Assembly (NCBI GenBank): GCA_023249225.1
Contig: JAHFDA010000029.1
Span: 1 to 34,867 of the forward strand
DNA: 34,867 bases
Direction of reading: 5' to 3'
Origin: a bacterium
Lineage (GTDB): Bacteria > Margulisbacteria > Marinamargulisbacteria > JAHFDA01
Position 1 is the first letter of the stretch; every line of letters starts with the position of its first letter. The notes beneath the pieces are model-generated. The model was not told the DNA's origin. It searched no databases and saw nothing but the letters and a program-made list of their open reading frames with translations. This document shows, piece after piece, positions 1 through 8,695 of the stretch. The translations under genes and the position numbers were made by a program.

Positions 1-1860
1 AAAGACGCGCTCTACTTCCGGAAAGCTTTTTAAAATCTGGTCCTGGGTTTGCATAAGTTTTTGAGCCTCGGCCACCGACAGGCCCGGCAGGGTGGTGGGC
101 ATATATAAAATACTGCCTTCGTTAAGCGGCGGCATAAATTCTGACCCCAGTTGCCGAAAGGCAAACACCGAGCTGGCCACCAACAGCATAGAAACGACCA
201 GGGTGGACAGCGGATGCCGCAGCACAAAACGACATACCGGTTCATAAACTTTAAACAGGTGCCGGCTGACCGGATGCTCTTCCTCGGGATAATACGTGCC
301 CACGGTGACCTGGCTTAACAAACGACTTAGCCAGCGCGGCTTAAACTGGTAGGCGTCCATGCGGCTGAAGAACATGCGCACCGCCGGATCAAAGGTAACG
401 GCCAGTATGGCCGCCATCAGCATGGCCAGGTTTTTGGTGTAGGCCAGCGGCTTAAACAAGCGGCCTTCCTGATCTACCAGCGTAAAGATAGGCATAAAGG
501 CCACACCAATCACCAGCAACGAAAAGAACACCGCCGGGCCCACTTCCTGCAGGGCTTGCAGGCGCACGGCATGAAAGTCTCCCTGACGGCCGTTGGCCAC
601 CCACAACTGCAATTTTTTGTAGGCGTTCTCCACCTCCACAATGGCGCCATCCACCAGCACGCCAATTGAAATGGCGATGCCCGCCAGCGACATGATGTTG
701 ATGGTCAGGCCCATCAGATACATTGGAATGAAAGTTAAAAAGACGGCAATCGGTATGGTTACAATGGCAATCAGGGCCGAGGGCAGGTGCCACAAAAAAA
801 GTAAGATCACCAGGCTGACCACCACCAGCTCGAGCAGCAGTTCTTCCTTAAGCGTGGCGATGGCGCGCTTGATCAGGTCAGAGCGGTCATAGGTGGTGAC
901 GATTTCCACGCCCGCAGGCAGCGATGGCGTGATGTCTTTGAGTTTGGCCTTGACGCGATCAATCACCTGCAGGGCGTTTTCGCCGTAACGCACCACCACA
1001 ATGCCGCCCACCGTGTCGCCTGCGCCATCCAAATCTGAAACACCGCGGCGGATTTCTGGTCCCAGGGCCACGGTGCCAAGATTTTTGATCAGAATGGGCG
1101 TGCCGTTTTTGTCTTTGCCCACCACGATATTTTCAAAATCGGGTACTGACTTGGCGTAACCGCGCCCACGGATCATGTATTCGGCGCCGCTGATTTCCAG
1201 CAGTCGGCCGCCCACCTCGCTGTTGCCGTTTTTAACGGCTTCGAGCACCGTGGTCAGCGGAATGTTAAAGGCTGCCAGGGCGTTGGGGTTCAGGTTGATC
1301 TGGTACTGCTTTTGGTAGCCGCCAATCGAGGCCACCTCGGCCACGCCCGGCACCGATTGCAGGTAGTAACGCAGGTACCAGTCCTGAAAGCTGCGCAGCT
1401 CGGCCAAATTGTGCTGGCCGCTTTTGTCGATCAGGGCGTACTGAAACACCCAGCCCACGCCGGTGGCGTCGGGCCCGATTTCGGTTTTAACGCCCTCCGG
1501 AAGCTGCGACTGGATCTTGCTTAAATATTCCAGCACGCGCGAGCGCGCCCAGTACACGTCGGTGCCGTCCTGAAAAATGACGTACACGTACGAAAACCCA
1601 AAATCCGAAAACCCCCGAATGGCCTTGACCTTGGGGGCGCCCAGCAAGGCGGTGATGATGGGGTAGGTGACCTGGTCTTCTAAAATATCGGGCGAACGGT
1701 CCCAGCGCGAATAAATAATCACCTGCGTGTCCGAAAGATCGGGCAAGGCATCGAGGGCCGAGTGCTTGAGGCTATATATCGCCCCAGCCAGGGCGATCAG
1801 CGTTGCCAATACCACCAGAAATTTATTGCGGGCCGAAAAGGCAATTAATTTTTCGATCAT
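1..1860 (-). CDS. cusA: CusA-type heavy-metal RND efflux pump, 3' part outside window
   Basis: Inner-membrane proton-driven transporter that exports Cu(I)/Ag(I)-type metals through the CusCBA channel. The frame is open from ATG at 1860 to the window edge (620 codons; the family is usually about 1040). The N-terminus MIEKLIAFSARNKFLV and the segment ALDALPDLSDTQVIIYSRW are typical of heavy-metal RND pumps. The TM4 motif VDGAIVEVENAYKKL, near residues 398-412, keeps the acidic residues of the proton relay. It starts 7 nt after the stop of cusB, so it is the last visible gene of the cusCBA operon. The metal is inferred: CusA (monovalent) fits the CusB partner better than CzcA, but Cu versus Ag cannot be decided from the sequence. 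Confidence 0.95.
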   Translation of the reverse strand, partial: MIEKLIAFSARNKFLVVLATLIALAGAIYSLKHSALDALPDLSDTQVIIYSRWDRSPDILEDQVTYPIITALLGAPKVKAIRGFSDFGFSYVYVIFQDGTDVYWARSRVLEYLSKIQSQLPEGVKTEIGPDATGVGWVFQYALIDKSGQHNLAELRSFQDWYLRYYLQSVPGVAEVASIGGYQKQYQINLNPNALAAFNIPLTTVLEAVKNGNSEVGGRLLEISGAEYMIRGRGYAKSVPDFENIVVGKDKNGTPILIKNLGTVALGPEIRRGVSDLDGAGDTVGGIVVVRYGENALQVIDRVKAKLKDITPSLPAGVEIVTTYDRSDLIKRAIATLKEELLLELVVVSLVILLFLWHLPSALIAIVTIPIAVFLTFIPMYLMGLTINIMSLAGIAISIGVLVDGAIVEVENAYKKLQLWVANGRQGDFHAVRLQALQEVGPAVFFSLLVIGVAFMPIFTLVDQEGRLFKPLAYTKNLAMLMAAILAVTFDPAVRMFFSRMDAYQFKPRWLSRLLSQVTVGTYYPEEEHPVSRHLFKVYEPVCRFVLRHPLSTLVVSMLLVASSVFAFRQLGSEFMPPLNEGSILYMPTTLPGLSVAEAQKLMQTQDQILKSFPEVERVF

Positions 1861-1867
1861 GGCCGTA

Positions 1868-3094
1868 TCACTTTCTGCTGCTTTGAATGGCGGCCCGGAT
1901 GCGCGATTCCGAATCCACCAAAAAGTTAGCGGCGGTAATCACATACTCGCCGGGCGTGACGCCCGAGCGCACTTCAACATAGCCGTCCGCCGACTGGCCC
2001 AGCGTCACCTCACGCGGTTCAAAACGCCCGCTGCCCCGATCCACAAATACCAGGCTGCGCGGGCCGGTATGCAACACCGCTTCTTCGGGCACGGCCAGTT
2101 TGTGGCCGAGGTCCACCCGGATTTTGGCGTCCACATACATTTCCAGCTTGAGCAATTCTTGCGGATTATTCACCTGGACGCGCACTTTGAGCGACCGGGT
2201 TTCGGCGGAAATGTTGGGATCCATCGATTTGATGACGCCTTTAAACGTCTGGCCGGGGTAGGCGGTGGCGGTGATGTCCACCATTTGGCCGGGCTTTACC
2301 AGACCGATTTCATTTTCATAAATCTGAATGTATACCCATACTTTGTTTTCACCCTGGGCCACCAGCAGGCTGGCGGAATTCTGGCCGCTGAATTCGTCAA
2401 TCTGTTTTTCAGACAGACCCAGTTGTTTTAGGCGCAGGGTGGCGGCGCGCAGCAAGGCGCTGTTGCTTTCGTGCGCTTCAGGCGAAAGGTTTCCCGGTCT
2501 GCGCTGCTCGGCATCCAAGGCGGACTGGTATTCGGCCAAAGCGTTGTACAGGTCGGGGTCATAGGCCACTTTGCCGGTGGCGTGGATGCTACGAATCAGC
2601 GGGCGTTTTTCCGCCACGGTGGTTTTAAGGCCAATAAGCTGCTGTTTTTCAGGCGACAGCGTAATGGCGGCATGCCCCTCTACATTCTTTCCATGATCAT
2701 GTCCGTCCTCGATTTCGTCCGCATACACCGGAATATAATCCATCCCCATGTCATCTTTCATGAACACCGGCGAAGTTATTTCGGCATTCATCGGGTTGCG
2801 GTAAAAAGCGATTTTCCGTTCTGCCGCCGGGACAGCATGTTCGGCGCTGGCAGGATTTTTATCCGCGGGTATGGGCACCAGCTTCATACCGCAGATCGGA
2901 CAATCTCCCGGATGATCCGAAGTATAAGTTGGATGCATGGGGCAGTAATACTGCGAGTGGGCAGAGTCCAAAGTGCCGGGTGCCAAATGGGGATGACCGG
3001 AGTGTGTATGGCGTTTGCTGACGTATAAGCTGCCCATGGCCAGCAGTCCAATGACCAACGCGATCAAACCCAGGAGCCGTATTTTTTTTTGCAT
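1868..3094 (-). CDS. cusB: CusB-type periplasmic adaptor with heavy-metal-binding domain
   Basis: Membrane-fusion protein linking CusA to CusC, 408 aa. An N-terminal hydrophobic anchor (residues 5-24) is followed by a His-rich stretch and a heavy-metal-binding module at residues 49-74 (YYCPMHP...GDCPICGMKLVP: three Cys, His and Met ligands). A second element, FYRNPMNAEITSPVFMKDDM, lies at about 97-116 and continues into the GMDYIPVY sequence diagnostic of CusB proteins. Hairpin and barrel domains follow. The start is set by a strong AAGGAGG Shine-Dalgarno that overlaps the end of cusC, with only 3 nt between the genes, so they are translationally coupled. The metal-binding module suggests the adaptor takes metal from a periplasmic chaperone and hands it to the pump. 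Confidence 0.95.
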   Translation of the reverse strand: MQKKIRLLGLIALVIGLLAMGSLYVSKRHTHSGHPHLAPGTLDSAHSQYYCPMHPTYTSDHPGDCPICGMKLVPIPADKNPASAEHAVPAAERKIAFYRNPMNAEITSPVFMKDDMGMDYIPVYADEIEDGHDHGKNVEGHAAITLSPEKQQLIGLKTTVAEKRPLIRSIHATGKVAYDPDLYNALAEYQSALDAEQRRPGNLSPEAHESNSALLRAATLRLKQLGLSEKQIDEFSGQNSASLLVAQGENKVWVYIQIYENEIGLVKPGQMVDITATAYPGQTFKGVIKSMDPNISAETRSLKVRVQVNNPQELLKLEMYVDAKIRVDLGHKLAVPEEAVLHTGPRSLVFVDRGSGRFEPREVTLGQSADGYVEVRSGVTPGEYVITAANFLVDSESRIRAAIQSSRK

Positions 3095-3097
3095 GAC

Positions 3098-4396
3098 TTA
3101 TTCCTCCTTGTTTTTTGGATTTTGGCTGGCGGCGGCGTATACCGACGTGCCCACCAGGGATTCCAGCGCTGCAACGGCTTGTTCATGCTGCTTCAGGTAC
3201 TCGTGGTATTCCAGCTGGGCACCCAGTTGCAGGCGCTGGGCATCCATCAAATCTAAAAAACCAGAACGTCCACTTAAATAAGCGGCTTCGGTAATTTGTA
3301 ATATCTGCCGGGCCTGGGGCAGCACACTGCTTTCGTACAGTTCGATAAAACGTTGAGCGCTTTGAACCTTGACCAGCTGGTTTTTGACTTCATACGCGGT
3401 CATGTTCTGCAGGGCCTTAAGCTGGGCGGTGTGCATGGCTTGTTCGGTGAGGGCGGCCTGTTCCCGGGCCTTGAGCGAACTTTGCCACAGCGGCAGACTT
3501 ACGCCCAGCATCAGGTCGTGGCTGTTGCCGTTCATGGCCGAACCGCGCTTGCGGTACTGCAGCATGAGCTCGGGCCAGAAATCCAGGCGGGCGCTGTTCA
3601 CCAGCAAGGCTGCATGACTGACCTCAAGCGTTGCCTCGTGGATGTCGGGGCCTTGCGCCAGGGCCAGATTTTGTAGCTGCTCAAGCGATTGCAAGGGACT
3701 GAACTGGGTCGGGCGCAGCGGTTTTCCAAGTTCGGCCTGGGTGGGGCGGTTGAGCAGGCTGTTCAGCAGGGCCTGGGCGGTTTCTTTTTCCTGGGCCATC
3801 ACCAGCTCCATGGTGCGCATGCGTGTAATTTCCAATTGGGCTTTGAGCGGGTCGCTTTGGGTGGCCTGTCCGGCAATGTACTTGGCTTCGACCACCTTGG
3901 AAAAGCGGCGCAGCAGTTCCACGTTTTCCCGGTACAAATCCAGAACGTGGTGGGCATGGTAATACAGGGCATACGCAGAACGGGTTTGGGCAAGGATCTC
4001 GTTGATTTTTTTCTGGTGACGCTCGCGGGCCACTTGCGCCATGACTGCCGCAATATCTTTTTGCAGACTGTAATAGTCTGGTCTTTTAAGCGCCTGATTG
4101 ACGACAATGTTTTTTTCGTCGGCATCGTTCCAAAAAGAAAACTTGGTACTGGGTGCGTACATCCACTCAAAGTCTATGCGCGGATTTTCGGGTGTGCCGC
4201 TGGATTGAATTTGAAGCGTGGCAATTTCCCAGGCTTTTTGGGCCGCCAGAATATCCGGATTATCGCGTTGCACCAGGGTCAGAATTTCTGGCAGGGACAT
4301 GCTTCCAGCGTTGTCACTGGGGCTTACCTCACCAGCGTGGATCACGCTGGCCAGTATCCATAGCATTCCTAAAAATACGATTCCCGACTTTTTCAC
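3098..4396 (-). CDS. cusC: CusC/TolC-family outer-membrane efflux protein
   Basis: Outer-membrane channel of the tripartite pump, 432 aa, made of two OEP repeats (segments starting at MSLPEILTLVQRDNPDILAA and again after residue ~230). I chose the GTG at 4396: AGGAG lies 7 nt upstream and the resulting N-terminus (VKKSGIVFLGMLWILASVIHA) is a clean signal peptide. A TTG at 4423 would add nine residues but would contain the Shine-Dalgarno within the gene. It is followed by cusB with 3 nt spacing. No lipobox Cys is visible after the signal peptide, unlike E. coli CusC. Confidence 0.9.
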   Translation of the reverse strand: MKKSGIVFLGMLWILASVIHAGEVSPSDNAGSMSLPEILTLVQRDNPDILAAQKAWEIATLQIQSSGTPENPRIDFEWMYAPSTKFSFWNDADEKNIVVNQALKRPDYYSLQKDIAAVMAQVARERHQKKINEILAQTRSAYALYYHAHHVLDLYRENVELLRRFSKVVEAKYIAGQATQSDPLKAQLEITRMRTMELVMAQEKETAQALLNSLLNRPTQAELGKPLRPTQFSPLQSLEQLQNLALAQGPDIHEATLEVSHAALLVNSARLDFWPELMLQYRKRGSAMNGNSHDLMLGVSLPLWQSSLKAREQAALTEQAMHTAQLKALQNMTAYEVKNQLVKVQSAQRFIELYESSVLPQARQILQITEAAYLSGRSGFLDLMDAQRLQLGAQLEYHEYLKQHEQAVAALESLVGTSVYAAASQNPKNKEE

Positions 4397-4445
4397 ACCA
4401 ACACTCCTTTTCCAGCTTAACAATAAGCTTGCTTCTGAAAGATGA

Positions 4446-4467
4446 AAGGGCTGTAAGGCAAGCCCTT
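4446..4467. terminator. Hairpin between the Cys-rich gene and cusC
   Basis: A perfect 7-bp inverted repeat (AAGGGCT / AGCCCTT) with an 8-nt loop sits in the gap between the small Cys-rich gene and cusC. It has no clear U-tract on the minus strand, so it may be an attenuator or mRNA-processing hairpin rather than a full terminator. Confidence 0.35.
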
Positions 4468-4478
4468 AAAGGAGTGTG

Positions 4479-4901
4479 TTACACGAATTCAAAATAAAGG
4501 TGTGTGATCAGGTTATGAAATTGTTTTAAGGCTAAATCTGGATAAGGGTTATGCACCTTTAGCCACGCGGCCAGCGCTTTAGACCGGAGCGGTAACTGCA
4601 AAGTTTCCAAGTCAAGACTCTGGGGTGCAGCTTCTTCTTGAACCTGGGGCAGGGGCACAGGTGCGGGGGTGACCGCAGATGAATCTGAACCAGGTGCTAC
4701 CGGACTTAACTGGCAATGATCACAGGCCGTGTTCGTAGACTTGTGGCAAGCCAGGGCCGCTTTTTTTTCGGTACCGGGGCAACAGTCGTGTCGAGATTGT
4801 TTTGAAACAGATTGACAGGCGTGAGCCGCAACCTGAAACGAAGTCAGACCGATGAGCAGGCTTAAGCACAAGGCGATAGTCCAAAGTTTCTGGCTGCGCA
4901 T
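4479..4901 (-). CDS. Small exported Cys/His-rich protein, probable metal-binding accessory
   Basis: 140 aa from the ATG at 4901 (MRSQKLWTIALCLSLLIGLT..., a signal peptide). An upstream in-frame TTG at 4925 would spoil the signal peptide. The mature N-terminus is dense in possible metal ligands: HACQ, RHDCCPG, ALACHK, ACDHCQL within about 45 residues. A Pro/Ala/Gln linker follows, and then a C-terminal segment without recognisable motifs. The general look matches small Cys-rich proteins found beside copper or cobalt-zinc-cadmium efflux operons (CzcI/DUF2946-like), but I cannot assign a family. It sits between ccsA and cusC on the same strand, so a role in periplasmic copper sensing or buffering is inferred. 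A TATAAT lies 6 nt before the ATG. Confidence 0.75.
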   Translation of the reverse strand: MRSQKLWTIALCLSLLIGLTSFQVAAHACQSVSKQSRHDCCPGTEKKAALACHKSTNTACDHCQLSPVAPGSDSSAVTPAPVPLPQVQEEAAPQSLDLETLQLPLRSKALAAWLKVHNPYPDLALKQFHNLITHLYFEFV

Positions 4902-4907
4902 ATACAC

Positions 4908-4913
4908 ATTATA
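4908..4913 (-). promoter_or_regulatory. -10 hexamer just before the Cys-rich gene
   Basis: TATAAT on the minus strand, with 6 nt between it and the ATG at 4901. If used, transcription would start at or within a base or two of the start codon (leaderless). No convincing -35 is visible 16-18 nt upstream, so it would be a weak or activated internal promoter for the cus genes, separate from the ccs promoter. Confidence 0.4.
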
Positions 4914-4934
4914 CGTGCCCTGCAAGCAATCAGA

Positions 4935-6470
4935 TTAAACCATATCCTTTTCAGGAATGAACTTAGGTTGCCGCAGCCTTAGGGCGTACAAGCCCAGTAT
5001 GCCGATCTGCACCGCAAAAAATCCCAGCAAAAACAGGCTGCCATTCTGACTAAATCCATAACTATGCAGACCGCTGGCCAGTATGTAATTCACTCCAAAC
5101 CAGGCAAACATGACGGTCAAAAAACCTCCCGCCTGGCAGGCGATAAACCCGGCATTTTTAAGGTACCCCATATGGCGGCCATGCAAAAAGATGGCATAAG
5201 TCACGGCCACAATCAGGGCCCAGGTTTCCTTGGGATCCCAACCCCAAAAGCGGCCCCACGAATAGTCTGCCCAGACGCCGCCTAAAATGGTTCCGGCCAA
5301 GATCAAGACCAGTCCAATTTTGTTGGCTTCATAAGCCATCTTGGCGGCTTCGCCAAAAAAGGAGTCATCTTTTTTAATCAGGTAAGTCAGGATGGCGCCG
5401 TTGGCCACCAACCATGACAGCGCAAAGGCGGCATATGAAATGGTGACGGTGGTGACATGCGTGCTTAGCCAAAAGTTGTCACGCAGCACGGGTACCAGCG
5501 GGTGGATGTCGGGGTTAACCATGCTGCGGGCAAAATTGTTCATCATGCTTGTAAGGGTGAATCCTGATAGTGCCGCCAGGATGTATAAAAGGTTTTGCTT
5601 GAGTACAGACAATACCAGGCCAAACAGCAGCATTCCCAAGCCTACCCACAAGACGGTTTCAAACATGTTGGTCACCGGCCCGCGGCCCGAAATTAAAACG
5701 CGCGTGGCGATTTCTGCAATCTGCATGCCCAGCACCAGCGCAAAGGCCAGCCACGAGAGTGGACGCAAGGCTGCTGTTTTAAAAAACAAACGCAAAAAGA
5801 ATAAACCCAGCGCCAACAGGCTGGTTAAAAACGTGATCATGCGCAAGCCGGAGCTTTCATAAATATATTCAAGCGGGATGCGCCACGAAGGCTGGTATTG
5901 CGCCTGTGCAAACTTAATTAAATCCTGGGTGTCCGAAAATTGACCAGCCTCAAGCAGCGCCGCTAGGGGAGACCAGACCAGCTGCGCGTTGATGCGCACC
6001 GGCAGCAACCAGTCTGCGCCGTTTTTGACTTGTTCGTAAGTTCCCAGGGCTTCAAGCAGTCCCAACCATGCGCGGCCTTCAGAACCTTTTTGTTGTTTAT
6101 GCGCTTCCAGTTCCAGATAGCGTAGCTGGGCGCTTTCGCGTAGCGGCAACAGCACAGCCAACGGCACAGCAGCCTTAGACAGATTCAAACGATTCAGCAA
6201 GGTCTGATGGTGGATGCTGTACGTTAGCCCGGGATCCTCTCCCTGGCTTAAATGAACATAGTGTTCCAGCGCATGGCGATCACGCTGGCCCGTCATGGTT
6301 CGTAAGCGTGCCTTGGCGTGTACGAGCAAAGGTTTTTCGCGTCCGTCAGCTAAGATCGGAAGTTTGCCTAAGTCTTTTAAGTGACGGGTCAATGCCGCAT
6401 TGGCAGCAGAGAAAATTGAACATACAAAACACAATAAAAGAATAGTGATCCACCGCAAGATGACAACCAT
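4935..6470 (-). CDS. ccsA: System II cytochrome c biogenesis protein CcsA/ResC
   Basis: Haem export and attachment component of cytochrome c synthetase, 511 aa. A signal-anchor-like N-terminus and a ~200-residue periplasmic region come before the multi-TM CcsA core. The core carries the haem-binding WWD motif WGRFWGWDPKETWAL (about residues 404-418), an upstream His in LRDNFWLSTHVTT and a downstream His in GLHSYGF. The segment GRGPVTNMFETVLWVG is typical of the long CcsA form. It lies 12 nt downstream of ccs1, which encodes its obligate partner. The extended N-terminal region, rich in Leu and Gln, resembles the domain seen in ResC proteins of epsilon- and deltaproteobacteria; its function is unknown. 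Confidence 0.95.
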   Translation of the reverse strand: MVVILRWITILLLCFVCSIFSAANAALTRHLKDLGKLPILADGREKPLLVHAKARLRTMTGQRDRHALEHYVHLSQGEDPGLTYSIHHQTLLNRLNLSKAAVPLAVLLPLRESAQLRYLELEAHKQQKGSEGRAWLGLLEALGTYEQVKNGADWLLPVRINAQLVWSPLAALLEAGQFSDTQDLIKFAQAQYQPSWRIPLEYIYESSGLRMITFLTSLLALGLFFLRLFFKTAALRPLSWLAFALVLGMQIAEIATRVLISGRGPVTNMFETVLWVGLGMLLFGLVLSVLKQNLLYILAALSGFTLTSMMNNFARSMVNPDIHPLVPVLRDNFWLSTHVTTVTISYAAFALSWLVANGAILTYLIKKDDSFFGEAAKMAYEANKIGLVLILAGTILGGVWADYSWGRFWGWDPKETWALIVAVTYAIFLHGRHMGYLKNAGFIACQAGGFLTVMFAWFGVNYILASGLHSYGFSQNGSLFLLGFFAVQIGILGLYALRLRQPKFIPEKDMV

Positions 6471-6482
6471 TCTATGGATTTT

Positions 6483-7847
6483 TTAAGGTTTCGTCATGGG
6501 TGATTTGCGGCACCAGAGCCAGTGCAGCACAAAGCCAAATACGATCAGCAGGCAGGCAGTATATTTCACCGGCCGCCCTGGGTCGCGGTTAACAGCCAGC
6601 ACCGAGCCAAAGTTTCCATCGTCGGTCGAAAAATAGGAAGCCTGGTAAAACGTAAAGCGGTCTTTTTTAAGCGGATGGTTCATAAAAATTTTAACCGCCT
6701 CGGTCGGAGACTCGTCCGAAAGGGTCACGGATGATTCAAAACTGGCAGGCTCATTGCTGCCCGGCTGGGTTTCCATACGAAACTGTTCAAGCCGCAGGTG
6801 GTAAGGCAGGGCAATCTGGTCACGGCGTACCAAAAGATAATAGCTACCTTGTGGCGTCACCAAGGCCTGGGGCGAATTTTGATCGCTGCCAACCCAAACA
6901 CTGTGTTCTCCCAGGGTGGCTTTAACTGCCACAGCATAGTTTTCGGTTTGGTTGGGGTAGGTGGCGGCATAGTCACTGATAAATTGGCCGTGCGGCACGG
7001 CGTGCAAAATGGTTAGAGTCATGTTCATCCACGGTAGCGCCAGTGTTTGATCTGTCAGAGGCAAGGGGCGCAAGGCTCCTTTTTCATACACATAAAAATG
7101 TAATTGGTCTGCTTCGTCAAAATGACTGACGATCAATTTGCTTTTGACCTCAAACACAGGTGTACGGGTCGGAAGGGTTTTTAGTTTTCCAAGGTGTACC
7201 AGCGTCAGCGGTCCAAAAAAAATCTGATCCTTGTTTTCCGGTCCGGGGGCCAGCAACATTCCGCTTTGCTTAAAAAAAGGGCTGGCCAGCAAAAACTCAA
7301 ATCCGTTGGTGCGCGCAGCGGAGGGTTCTGTGGCGACCAGCATTTCACGGCGCACGGCAAAGGGCAGGTATTTTTGAATGCGCACCTGGTCCGCTTGGGT
7401 GAGCTGGTGGCGTATCCAATCGACCAGAGACGGCCCAAGGCTTTCGGAACGGTGTTCGCCGTGTGGCGCAATGATATGTAAGGTATAGGTATCGACTTGC
7501 ACGGTACGGGTGGGTTTTAAGGGCCATAGCTCGATGCTGCCGTCTACGCCATAACCCAGCGTGATAAAGGACCCGGTTAAAAGCAGCAAAAGGCCAAGGT
7601 GACTGGTATAAAATCCAAGCAATCGAAAACGGTAGGGCAACCTTAATAGGGCCGCGGTCAGAATATTGATAAAAAGCAGTGTCAGCAAGACCAAAAACCA
7701 GCTGCTGCGGTAAATATAAAATTTAGCAAAGGCGGTGCCAAAATAAGATTCCGTAAAAGTGCCGACCATCATCACCAGGGTGATGAGGCTCATTAAACTG
7801 ATGGCAAATTTTAATGAGCCAGCGAGGCGTACGGCTTTATCAATCAT
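6483..7847 (-). CDS. ccs1: System II cytochrome c biogenesis protein Ccs1/ResB
   Basis: 454 aa, ResB family, partner of CcsA in holding apocytochrome c reduced and joining haem to CXXCH. Three N-terminal membrane segments are visible (about residues 8-32, 46-68, 80-100). The ResB-typical stretch HLGLLLLLTGSFITLGYGVD is followed by a large periplasmic domain and a final TM segment (about 428-446, YTACLLIVFGFVLHWLW). It is the first gene of the minus-strand block and starts about 85 nt from the divergent fsa gene. Together with ccsA it shows c-type cytochromes and electron transport. Its placement beside copper efflux may reflect shared periplasmic metal and thiol chemistry (inference). Confidence 0.9.
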   Translation of the reverse strand: MIDKAVRLAGSLKFAISLMSLITLVMMVGTFTESYFGTAFAKFYIYRSSWFLVLLTLLFINILTAALLRLPYRFRLLGFYTSHLGLLLLLTGSFITLGYGVDGSIELWPLKPTRTVQVDTYTLHIIAPHGEHRSESLGPSLVDWIRHQLTQADQVRIQKYLPFAVRREMLVATEPSAARTNGFEFLLASPFFKQSGMLLAPGPENKDQIFFGPLTLVHLGKLKTLPTRTPVFEVKSKLIVSHFDEADQLHFYVYEKGALRPLPLTDQTLALPWMNMTLTILHAVPHGQFISDYAATYPNQTENYAVAVKATLGEHSVWVGSDQNSPQALVTPQGSYYLLVRRDQIALPYHLRLEQFRMETQPGSNEPASFESSVTLSDESPTEAVKIFMNHPLKKDRFTFYQASYFSTDDGNFGSVLAVNRDPGRPVKYTACLLIVFGFVLHWLWCRKSPMTKP

Positions 7848-7859
7848 AGGTTTTCTTGC

Positions 7860-7887
7860 TTGCCAGCATCTTAGCGAGTGTTATAAT
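7860..7887 (+). promoter_or_regulatory. Sigma70-like promoter for the transaldolase gene
   Basis: TTGCCA (7860-7865), a 16-bp spacer and TATAAT (7882-7887), about 45 bp before the ATG at 7933. It lies in the short divergent region between ccs1 and fsa. Confidence 0.6.
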
Positions 7888-7932
7888 TATATGGTAACGG
7901 TCTCAATCAGTTTCAATTTCTATAGATAACGC

Positions 7933-8601
7933 ATGAAGATTTTTTTGGACACCGCCATTGTTGATGAAATTCGCCAGGCAGCGAGTTGGGGAATTTTGGA
8001 TGGCGTGACCACCAACCCCACCCTGGTGGCCAAGGCGGGACGAACCTTTAAAGAAGTCATCGATGAAATTTGCAGTATCGTCAACGGTCCGGTCAGCGCC
8101 GAAGTTACCGATGAGCACGCCGAAGGCATGATGAAACAAGCACGTGAATATGCCGCCTGGCATCGTCATGTGGTGGTTAAAATTCCAATGTGCGAAGAAG
8201 GTCTTAAGGCGATTTACCAGTGCAAAAAAGAGAACATCCGCACCAATGTCACACTTATTTTTTCGCCTAACCAGGCCCTGTTGGCAGCCAAGGCGGGTGC
8301 CACCATGGTGTCACCTTTTATCGGTCGTCTGGATGATATTTCGCATGAGGGTATGAACGAGGTCTATATCATGCGCCAGATTTTCGATAATTACGGCATC
8401 GAAACCGAAATTTTGGCTGCCAGCATACGCCATCCCGTGCATGTCATTGAGGCGGCCAAGGCGGGTGCCGACATTGCCACCCTGCCTTTTAGTGTTTTAA
8501 AGCAGATGGTTAAACATCCGCTGACCGACCTGGGGATTGAAAGGTTTTTAAAGGATTGGGAAAGCGTCAAAAAGCTTTCTTTGAACAAAGTGCCGGCGTA
8601 G
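7933..8601 (+). CDS. fsa: Transaldolase / fructose-6-phosphate aldolase (TalC/FSA family)
   Basis: Cytoplasmic class I aldolase, 222 aa, the usual length of the small decameric FSA/TalC subfamily. It starts with MKIFLDTA, then [12 protein letters not shown], and has the Schiff-base lysine at residue 83 in [14 protein letters not shown]. The later motifs [19 protein letters not shown] and [11 protein letters not shown] are also typical. It transfers dihydroxyacetone units in the non-oxidative pentose phosphate pathway (transaldolase) or cleaves fructose 6-phosphate; the sequence does not separate these. Shine-Dalgarno is weak. It is followed by rho after 94 bp on the same strand. Confidence 0.93.
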   Translation: MKIFLDTAIVDEIRQAASWGILDGVTTNPTLVAKAGRTFKEVIDEICSIVNGPVSAEVTDEHAEGMMKQAREYAAWHRHVVVKIPMCEEGLKAIYQCKKENIRTNVTLIFSPNQALLAAKAGATMVSPFIGRLDDISHEGMNEVYIMRQIFDNYGIETEILAASIRHPVHVIEAAKAGADIATLPFSVLKQMVKHPLTDLGIERFLKDWESVKKLSLNKVPA

Positions 8602-8695
8602 TTGGCGGGCACTGATAAGTTTATTTCTTAGATAAGATTCACAGCAAAAGTTTTGATCTGCGGGCTTTGGCCCCAGGAAGAAAAGGAGTTTAATC

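Noticed and set aside
1-892. Plus- and minus-strand ORFs inside cusA (for example 30-245 and 641-892)
   Set aside because: They lie in other frames of the clear CusA coding frame, which is open from 1860 to the left edge.
8602-8695. Rho attenuation leader peptide or riboswitch upstream of rho
   Set aside because: Only about 94 bp, no clear hairpin-U-tract and no leader ORF.
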